Shown here in pieces: positions 1 to 6,778 of a stretch of DNA of 13,441 bases (positions within the stretch are counted from its first letter, which is position 1; the number at the start of each line of letters is the position of its first letter). The DNA is from Candidatus Iainarchaeum sp. (lineage in GTDB: Archaea > Iainarchaeota > Iainarchaeia > Iainarchaeales > GCA-2688035): NCBI GenBank assembly GCA_016931555.1, contig JAFGEM010000009.1, positions 1-13,441 on the forward strand. The letters are read 5' to 3'. The notes under the pieces were generated by a model. The model saw only the letters and a list, made by a program, of their open reading frames with translations. It had not been told where the DNA came from and did not search any database. Position numbers and translations under genes: made by a program.

Positions 1-344
1 ATTATGTAAGGCATATTCAGATAGGATTTGAAAACGAAAACACGCACCTTCAGACAATAGGCTATGGCGGAGTTCCGCCATGCGCACAAATGATTTCAAA
101 CGGAGAATGCATTGTTGCAAGCAGCGGAGGAACATACGATGCAAATATTTTTTGGGGAAACCACAATTTCCTTCCGGGCGAAATAATAAAATTTGAAGAT
201 GTCAAATTAAACGATTTGGGGCTTATAGTTGCAACAGTAACAGGGGCAAGAGTATGCCAAAAAGGCAGTTATGCCAAAATATCCTGCAATCCAGAATCAC
301 AGGAATATTATTTTAAGGTTGAATACTGGGGATGGGTCAAATGA
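1..344 (+). CDS. C-terminal end of a surface protein related to the downstream VWA/LamG protein (5' end outside window)
   Basis: The reading frame is open from base 3 with no stop before the TGA at 342-344, so the gene begins upstream. An internal ATG at 90 has no reason to be the start. The visible 113 residues have no membrane helix and carry four cysteines. The last ~55 residues match the end of the next protein: both have a Trp-Gly segment, a stretch ending in AT(V/L)(T/M)G, two cysteines about 12 residues apart, and a final YYFK-x-EYW-x-W followed by two residues and the stop. It is therefore most likely the tail of a paralogue of the giant VWA/LamG protein. Whether it also has VWA or LamG domains cannot be seen. 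Its stop overlaps the next start (ATGA, 341-344), which suggests co-transcription and coupled translation. Function beyond a likely surface role is unknown. Confidence 0.8.
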   Translation, partial: YVRHIQIGFENENTHLQTIGYGGVPPCAQMISNGECIVASSGGTYDANIFWGNHNFLPGEIIKFEDVKLNDLGLIVATVTGARVCQKGSYAKISCNPESQEYYFKVEYWGWVK

Positions 345-3300
345 AGCAAGGGTTTGTCATATCCCTTGACACTTTTCTCGCAATAGTAATATTCATGGGA
401 ATACTCGCATACATTGGAATAGGGCTGGATCCGGGGCAAAATATGTTTGGGGCAGAAAACCAAACCCAACTAAAGCAAATAAGCGATGAGGCAATGCAGG
501 CAATAGAAAACTCAGGATACTTTGGCGCAGTTCTAGTTGATTCGCAGGACTGCTGTGACACTAATCAGGCCAAGAAAATACAGAAAAGAATGGAAGAGCT
601 ATTGCCGCCAAATGTTAAATCCAAAGTAAAAATTACTGTTTATGAGCCTGTGAGTGATTCCGGGGATATGGCAGCATGCAGGGCAGACCCTAGTTTTGCA
701 AACTGCTTTAACCAAGATGCAAATATTATTTCATCAACAGGGATCCTTGATGACAGTGATTTGCCCACAGACAGCGAAATTTTTTATGGAAACCAGTTGT
801 TTGTAAAAAGTCAGCCATACAGCAAAACCGGGGAAAACATGTGTGAAATAATTGCAGTGCCGGGAGCACTCAAAGAAAAAAAACCAGTAAAACTAAAATT
901 TCAGGAGCCCGAGCCAACAGTAACAGGAAAAATAGATGTATTTGATAACACTGCCGCTGGAAAATTTGATGCAGCAAACCCATTGCAATGCTATGATGCA
1001 ACAGACGGCGTCGAGAATGATGAAATGGCAATTGTCAAGCTTAGCGAAAGAAGCGGAGTAAGAGACCCGCTCGCAGTAATGTCAATAATGGACATAAGCG
1101 GAAGCATGGAAACAGTAGACATGTTCAAATGCTTAGAGCCAAAGCTCGATGAATGCAATTATATTGGTTCCGGATGCCTAAGCTTTGTTGCAGGCCCGTC
1201 CGGATTTGGAAATGCAATCTATCTAAATGGGCAGGGAGGCCTCAGAATAAAAGCAAACCCGCCAAGCACAGACATAAGCAGGCCTTTCACAATATCAGCA
1301 TGGATAAAAATAGAAAAAAACAGTTCATTTGCAGATATACTATCAAGACTCCCTGAGGACAACTCATACCCCCAATGGTATCTCTCAACATGGGCTCCAA
1401 TCAATACAACCTGGGTCATATTTAGGGCAAATACTGAAGCAAACAATTATAGCTACACATATTTTAATGGACCACAAAACACGTGGTTTCACGTTGCAGA
1501 GGTTTACAATGAAACAGGAGATTTTAACATGTTCATAAACGGAGTTAACCAAACATTGTTTGACCCCCCAATTATGATGGACCTTACCTCAAACGCAGAC
1601 ATCTATATAGGCAACAGCTATCCCCTTACCTCAGGCGCAAAAGGCGCGATAGATGATGTAAGAATATACAACCGAGCGCTTAATGAATCAGAAATAAATG
1701 CAATAAGGGCAGATCCAAGCAATTTGTCTAATGACCCTGCACTCATGGCATACCTGCCCTTTGAAACCGGATTCGAAGATGTTTCGGGAAAGGAAAACAA
1801 TGCAGAGGAAATGTGCCTTCTAGCCGACCCCAACAACACTCCATGTTATGGATGCGAAGAAGAGTGCGGGCAGCCAAACACATGCAAAAAAATGTATGTC
1901 TGGCATGATGAGGGAATTTGTGTTCCAGAGCAGCTGCCGAGTGACTGCGGGTCAACAGTAAACGACTGTGGATACCCATATGGCGGCTCATCTGACGGCG
2001 ATTTAGACGGATGGGTGTTAGTGGGAGAATACGACATTTCACAGGCAGAGTATGACAGCTTATCAACGTATCCAACTTATGACGAGTATTCCGCCGATTT
2101 TTATGTTAGTTCGTATGTTCCCAGTGCAGACAATTGCGGGCGTTTTGCTGTTAGAGTAACAAATGATTCAGACGACCTTGGAACCTGCGGCTCAGGCTGC
2201 GCACGCTGGGCGCACTGGACTTATTACGAGGAAGTAATTATTGACAAGGCGGATATAGACCGGCTTTATGACCCTGCAGCACACATTGTTGGAACGCCAA
2301 GAAAGCTAAAATTCTGGGTTTGGAGCGATATGGCACTGAACATATCCCCCATGGTTTTAGAATTAACGCGATTCAGGCACCTTAACGCCACCAATAGCGT
2401 TGTTCCACAGGGAACTGGAACAGCATATCCCGACTGCACTCCTGCAACTGGCTGGACCCAAATTTTTACAACAAATGTAAACGAGTTCCCTGGCTGGGGA
2501 GACCCATACCAGACACGCGCAGTATATGCCTACTTTGAGGATTATGACAATTATATTTTTCGTGGAACAGAACAAGAAAAATGCTCTCCAAAAGTAAGGT
2601 TATTGCGGTCTGGGGGGGCATCTCCCGGAGTAGTTGCAAACAATAACGGGTGCGATTATCTTGACAGTGAAGACCAGTCACAGTGTTACAGCTACTATTA
2701 CACTTTACCTGATGCAAACTGGGATCCTGCAGAAACATGGACAATAGAAGCATGGACTGACGACCCCGGAGGGCTTAGAGTGGATGGTCCTGGCGACACT
2801 GACCCGGATTCCCGAAACTGGCATTACAGCAGCCACCAAACAATTCCATTGCTCGCGGCACAGGCAGATGGAGGCACATGCTTAAATGGTTTCACATGCA
2901 AAACAATTTATGGAAACTGCCAAAAAGACAACCTGAATTGGGAGGAAATCGCCGGATTTGAATTAGAAGAAGACGGGCTTTACAGGCAAATGAATGTTTA
3001 TTACTACGACTCCGGCCTCGACACACGCTGCGCAAGCGCAGATCCCTATGTCTTCCGATCGCAGTCCCCTGAAATGCCACCCACACTTGTTCCATCACAA
3101 GCAGGATATGGCAATGCATATGAATTCGACTATGACAATCCTAACAATCCAGGCAAACAAAATTATGGAATCGGAGAATACCTAGACATGGGCGCATGGG
3201 AAATCGACCCCGACCCAGTAAACCCTGCCCAACAGGGCATAACACTTGCAGCATGGATTAATGCCACAAACTGCAGCTGGGACAACAGAATTATTTCAAA

Positions 3301-5518
3301 AGCGTATAGTGATGGAACTGATGCGCATTACTGGCTTTTGGGGCTCGAAGCCGGATGCAAAATGCGCTCAAGATTAAAGATTAACGGCACTACAACAACA
3401 CGTTCGAATTCAGGCGTTCCCCTAAATACTTGGACACATCTTGCAGTAACATACGACGGAACAGACGTAAAACATTATATTAACGGAGTTCTAGTGCAGC
3501 CGTATAATGCCCCAGGCGCTTTAACCTTAAACCCAAGCATAAAAATAAAAGTAGGCATGAACAGCAATTGCTCTGACGATGACCCGGACACTTACGCTCC
3601 ATTTGCAGGATTAATAGACGAAGTTAGGGTTTACAACCGCAGCCTAAACATTGGAGAAATAAACCAAATTATGGCCGACAGTTACACAGACCATACGATT
3701 GATGTCCCGGATGGATTGCAGTTGTACCTGCCTTTTGATTCGGGAATGCAAGATGTTTCAGGGCACAACAGAAACGGAGTTCCGGGAAAAATTGCTTACC
3801 ACAGGCTTAGGAGATGCCAAAATTCAGAAGCTGGAACAGACTCTGAATTATTTTATCCAATACCCGGAGAATGGACCTTGGATATCTGGAGCGATGACCT
3901 GGCAAAATTCAACGATGTGTCTGTAGCGCTCGACAGATTGGGTTCAGCAAGGCACAGCCTTCACACTTTTATAGACAGTGCACTCTGGAAAACAGAAGAC
4001 AGAATGGGGCTTATTTCATACTCAAACTCGCCTCTTTTGGAAACAGAAAGCGCAGGAGCATCATGCAATGCAGATGGAATGTGTGTAATGGATACAACAG
4101 GAAAAACAGCAATTAAAACACAATTAAATGCACTGCGAGCTACTCTCCTGGGAGAAACAGACATTGGAGACGCAATAGAAATGGCGAGAATAGCTCTAAT
4201 AACTGAAAACAAAACGCGCTTCATGGTTTTGCTTAGCGACGGAATAGCAAACCTTCCAGGCGGAGTAGGGCCTGCAGCAGGCTATGCCCTTGGAAAGGCA
4301 AACAATGCAAGGGCAGACGGAATAACAGTATACACTATAGGCTTTGGAGATGGAGTAAAGCATGAAGACATGTTTGCCTTTGCAAAACAGGCATGCGGTT
4401 ACAATGCCAATGATCCAACTGACTTGCCTGCAAAAACAGGAGTCCCCTGCCAAATGATACTGAGTGCAGACTGCTTTTTGGATGATTTTGGAATCCCAGT
4501 AAAAGACGCTTCAGGAATAGACTGCGTCCCAGATTGCCAGCTGGATCCAATCCCATGTGACCTTGAAACATGCATTCCAAACCCCAACAAAAACTGCGGA
4601 AAATATTATTTCGCAGAAGACCCGGATACCTTGAATGACGTTTATGAGGAAATAGCAAGGGAAATAGGAATTGCACTTCCCGGCGCCTCAGTCCATGTTC
4701 AGGCTGTTGAGGGCATGGAAATATGCAAATGTGATGATCCTGACTGTGAAGACGAATGCCCGTATAACTCAGGAGACTGGACAACAGGCCAGATAGAGTA
4801 TGACGTTGACTTGTCAGGCGGCTTTACAGAACAGGCTTTTAAGGCAAGGCTCCCCTGCTCCAGCAGTTATTGTGCAGCAGAATACGTGAATTTTCCGCCG
4901 GTTGACTTTGGGGGAAGAACGCACGTTACGCACAATGGAGTTGAAATGGACTGGGGAACAGACACGGCATGTGATTTGCGCTGTGACCCAAACCCGCCAA
5001 ACAACGGGGATTGCACAGACATGATTTCATGCACTGCACAAATACCCTTTGAATACAAAAACCTTGAAATCGAATTTTTTGGCGGAAAAATCACAGGACC
5101 CAATGAAGTTGAATTGGACTTGAATATAACAAACAACAGCCCTGTTGACATTGTTCTGGAAACCCCGCCAAGCACTCCTTACGCTAAAGTGAGGTTTGAT
5201 GAAGATACTCTGGGGCATTTGAGTATTGTTGACAGTTCAGGGGACTGCATTGGAGACTGGCCCGCAGGCAGCGACTGCAACGCAATCCAAGATCTTTTAG
5301 AGCCCCCAACAATAAATGATTTGGGTTGGGGCACTTACACAATAACTGCAGGCACCAGTGAAGTTCTGGAAAACATGAAAGTAGCCGGCACTGGAGTAAT
5401 CAAGGCAACTCTAATGGGAATTTCAGAGTGCAGCCTCAACAATGAAACATGGATTTCCTGCAGGACAGATGCAAAAAAATATTATTTTAAAGCGGAATAC
5501 TGGACGTGGATTGAATGA
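341..5518 (+). CDS. Giant membrane-anchored VWA protein with two nested LamG domains (putative TadG/PilY1-like pilus-associated adhesin)
   Basis: 1725 residues counting from ATG 341; ATG 332 is possible in frame, but 341 gives the ATGA overlap with the preceding stop. Residues 1-30 are a short basic start plus one hydrophobic helix (KQGFVISLDTFLAIVIF), pilin-like, so the rest should lie outside the cell. The VWA begins near 240; its MIDAS residues are D251-x-S253-x-S255, then T1273 and D1300 (LLSDG). Between the first loop and the first VWA helix (resuming near D1198) sit about 930 extra residues: LamG-like jelly roll 1 (about 284-490, signature IDDVRIYNRAL at 437-447), a Cys/Tyr/Trp-rich stretch, and LamG 2 (about 921-1147, IDEVRVYNRSL at 1092-1102). 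A second, Cys-rich insertion lies at 1352-1419 before the last VWA helix. The tail (1445-1725) looks beta-rich and Cys-rich. About twenty N-x-S/T sequons suggest glycosylation. VWA and LamG domains usually bind proteins or glycans, so adhesion is inferred; N-helix plus VWA recalls TadG. Confidence 0.85.
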   Translation: MKQGFVISLDTFLAIVIFMGILAYIGIGLDPGQNMFGAENQTQLKQISDEAMQAIENSGYFGAVLVDSQDCCDTNQAKKIQKRMEELLPPNVKSKVKITVYEPVSDSGDMAACRADPSFANCFNQDANIISSTGILDDSDLPTDSEIFYGNQLFVKSQPYSKTGENMCEIIAVPGALKEKKPVKLKFQEPEPTVTGKIDVFDNTAAGKFDAANPLQCYDATDGVENDEMAIVKLSERSGVRDPLAVMSIMDISGSMETVDMFKCLEPKLDECNYIGSGCLSFVAGPSGFGNAIYLNGQGGLRIKANPPSTDISRPFTISAWIKIEKNSSFADILSRLPEDNSYPQWYLSTWAPINTTWVIFRANTEANNYSYTYFNGPQNTWFHVAEVYNETGDFNMFINGVNQTLFDPPIMMDLTSNADIYIGNSYPLTSGAKGAIDDVRIYNRALNESEINAIRADPSNLSNDPALMAYLPFETGFEDVSGKENNAEEMCLLADPNNTPCYGCEEECGQPNTCKKMYVWHDEGICVPEQLPSDCGSTVNDCGYPYGGSSDGDLDGWVLVGEYDISQAEYDSLSTYPTYDEYSADFYVSSYVPSADNCGRFAVRVTNDSDDLGTCGSGCARWAHWTYYEEVIIDKADIDRLYDPAAHIVGTPRKLKFWVWSDMALNISPMVLELTRFRHLNATNSVVPQGTGTAYPDCTPATGWTQIFTTNVNEFPGWGDPYQTRAVYAYFEDYDNYIFRGTEQEKCSPKVRLLRSGGASPGVVANNNGCDYLDSEDQSQCYSYYYTLPDANWDPAETWTIEAWTDDPGGLRVDGPGDTDPDSRNWHYSSHQTIPLLAAQADGGTCLNGFTCKTIYGNCQKDNLNWEEIAGFELEEDGLYRQMNVYYYDSGLDTRCASADPYVFRSQSPEMPPTLVPSQAGYGNAYEFDYDNPNNPGKQNYGIGEYLDMGAWEIDPDPVNPAQQGITLAAWINATNCSWDNRIISKAYSDGTDAHYWLLGLEAGCKMRSRLKINGTTTTRSNSGVPLNTWTHLAVTYDGTDVKHYINGVLVQPYNAPGALTLNPSIKIKVGMNSNCSDDDPDTYAPFAGLIDEVRVYNRSLNIGEINQIMADSYTDHTIDVPDGLQLYLPFDSGMQDVSGHNRNGVPGKIAYHRLRRCQNSEAGTDSELFYPIPGEWTLDIWSDDLAKFNDVSVALDRLGSARHSLHTFIDSALWKTEDRMGLISYSNSPLLETESAGASCNADGMCVMDTTGKTAIKTQLNALRATLLGETDIGDAIEMARIALITENKTRFMVLLSDGIANLPGGVGPAAGYALGKANNARADGITVYTIGFGDGVKHEDMFAFAKQACGYNANDPTDLPAKTGVPCQMILSADCFLDDFGIPVKDASGIDCVPDCQLDPIPCDLETCIPNPNKNCGKYYFAEDPDTLNDVYEEIAREIGIALPGASVHVQAVEGMEICKCDDPDCEDECPYNSGDWTTGQIEYDVDLSGGFTEQAFKARLPCSSSYCAAEYVNFPPVDFGGRTHVTHNGVEMDWGTDTACDLRCDPNPPNNGDCTDMISCTAQIPFEYKNLEIEFFGGKITGPNEVELDLNITNNSPVDIVLETPPSTPYAKVRFDEDTLGHLSIVDSSGDCIGDWPAGSDCNAIQDLLEPPTINDLGWGTYTITAGTSEVLENMKVAGTGVIKATLMGISECSLNNETWISCRTDAKKYYFKAEYWTWIE

Positions 5519-5565
5519 AACAAAAAAATTGTAAAATTAGAATTTTGGGTGTGGTGGTAAAATGA
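5515..5565 (+). other. 16-codon mini-ORF bridging two genes by ATGA overlaps (possible coupling peptide)
   Basis: ATG 5515 overlaps the stop of the giant gene (ATGA), and the mini-ORF ends in TGA 5563-5565, which overlaps the ATG of the next gene (ATGA again). The peptide would be MKQKNCKIRILGVVVK. It starts with MKQ like the giant protein, but no membrane helix follows. It may only carry ribosomes across the 43-base spacer, or be a chance reading frame. Confidence 0.2.
5553..5558 (+). promoter_or_regulatory. Ribosome binding site for the 374-residue surface protein
   Basis: GGTGGT lies 3 bases before ATG 5562. It is a partial match to the archaeal GGAGGTGAT consensus at slightly short spacing. 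It supports the start at 5562 rather than a later one. Confidence 0.4.
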
Positions 5566-6686
5566 ACAAAAAAGGCGTGTTTTTCACGTTCGTGATTTTT
5601 TTGCTGGCAATAGCAATAATAGTCGCGAGCTCGGGAATCAAAAAAACAATTATAGAGCAAAAGGCAACAGTAATAGAATCAAGCGCCTACACGTCAGTAG
5701 ACACGCGCTTTACAAACGTTTACAACGAAATTTTTGTACTAAAACCAGGCTATGCCGGAGAAATACAAAGCAGAATAGTTATGCCCGCAGATTATGATTC
5801 CGGAACAGAACCTTGCTGGGGCGGTTCCGGAGACTGTGGTTATATTGAGGTTGCGCAAAAGATTCCAGCAGACGACACAATTTTAAAAGAAACATATGAT
5901 GCATTGAATCTTTACGCAATATTTGTAAATGAAATGGACAAGAACAGCGGAGACCTTAAAACAACTGCTGATGGCCCGAATGCCCCGATCTTAGGATGGC
6001 CCGGCACTCCAAACCCCTTAAGCTATATGGTGATGCCGCAGTGCATGAAATTTCTCCCGGAATCCGAAGATTTGGGCTCGAATAAAATGTGCATTTACAA
6101 AAAAGGAATTATGGCAAATGACGGCTGCGATTTTGATTTGTCAAAATTAGATGTGCTGGAGTTCAAAGTCAGAATCGATGAAAGCATTTATGTGCATGAG
6201 AATTGGCAGGGAGTGGGAGGCTTAGCAGGAAAAGAGGGCGAGAATGCAGAGCCCTACGATGCAGGCAACACAGGCTGCAGTGGCGCGCGTTGCCCGTATG
6301 TGTATGTTGAAATTGAAATGACAGACTGCCAGCCAATGCCGAGCGGAAATTGCCTAGGGAGTTCAATGGCCTGCTGCATAGACCAGTATGACACACAACC
6401 AAACAGTGATTTTAAAACAGTAATTTCAGGGCATGTAAACCCGGCAAACATGAACGGGATAAACCTGAAAGTTGAGGGCGCAGACGCAATCAATCTTTAT
6501 TTGTTGGACGGAATTTTATTAGACAGCTTTGACTGCATAATGGGCTTTGAAAACAAGGCCAACCATGAGCTAGTGCTTACTACAACTAAAATGATTTTTG
6601 ACGAGGCAATAGAAGAAATAGAATTTCGGGGATTCTCGATTAGTGTTGAGAAGCCAAACTTTAAGGATATAGTGAGAAGTTCATGA
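5562..6686 (+). CDS. Cys-rich secreted/anchored protein with pilin-like N-terminal helix (putative minor pseudopilin)
   Basis: 374 residues; family not recognised. The N-terminus is MNKKGVFFTF followed by a single hydrophobic helix to about residue 24, then a polar helix (IKKTIIEQKATVIES), the usual layout of a type IV pilin-like N-domain. K4-G5-V6 resembles a class III cleavage site, but the residue after it is bulky (F7) rather than small, so processing by a prepilin peptidase is uncertain. The remaining ~350 residues contain 12 cysteines (85, 92, 161, 177, 189, 239, 244, 256, 264, 271, 272, 324), fitting a disulfide-stabilised extracellular domain. It follows the giant VWA protein by 43 bases, probably in the same operon, and precedes the pilus motor operon. 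A minor-pilin or tip-complex role is inferred from context only; a plain membrane-anchored surface protein is the alternative. Confidence 0.8.
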   Translation: MNKKGVFFTFVIFLLAIAIIVASSGIKKTIIEQKATVIESSAYTSVDTRFTNVYNEIFVLKPGYAGEIQSRIVMPADYDSGTEPCWGGSGDCGYIEVAQKIPADDTILKETYDALNLYAIFVNEMDKNSGDLKTTADGPNAPILGWPGTPNPLSYMVMPQCMKFLPESEDLGSNKMCIYKKGIMANDGCDFDLSKLDVLEFKVRIDESIYVHENWQGVGGLAGKEGENAEPYDAGNTGCSGARCPYVYVEIEMTDCQPMPSGNCLGSSMACCIDQYDTQPNSDFKTVISGHVNPANMNGINLKVEGADAINLYLLDGILLDSFDCIMGFENKANHELVLTTTKMIFDEAIEEIEFRGFSISVEKPNFKDIVRSS

Positions 6687-6693
6687 AAAGAGG

Positions 6694-6708
6694 GAAATAA
6701 TTTAAATA
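6694..6708 (+). promoter_or_regulatory. Probable archaeal promoter (BRE/TATA) for the coiled-coil/ATPase operon
   Basis: The 92-base gap between 6686 and 6779 is AT-rich. It holds a purine-rich BRE-like GAAATAA followed by TTTAAATA at 6701-6708. Transcription would start about 25 bases on, near 6730, leaving a leader of about 50 bases. The Shine-Dalgarno before ATG 6779 is weak (CAGGG, 6766-6770). This suggests the motor operon can be transcribed apart from the surface-protein genes, although read-through is also possible because no clear terminator is seen. Confidence 0.45.
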
Positions 6709-6778
6709 CCAAATTCCTTCTATAATAGGACTAAAATAATTAATAATTAAAAAATCGGGAAAAAACAGGGTTTTTTGA

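Noticed and set aside
4335..4784. 149-codon open frame on the - strand
   Set aside because: It overlaps the VWA end of the giant gene and reads as low-complexity antisense with no ribosome binding site or conserved pattern.
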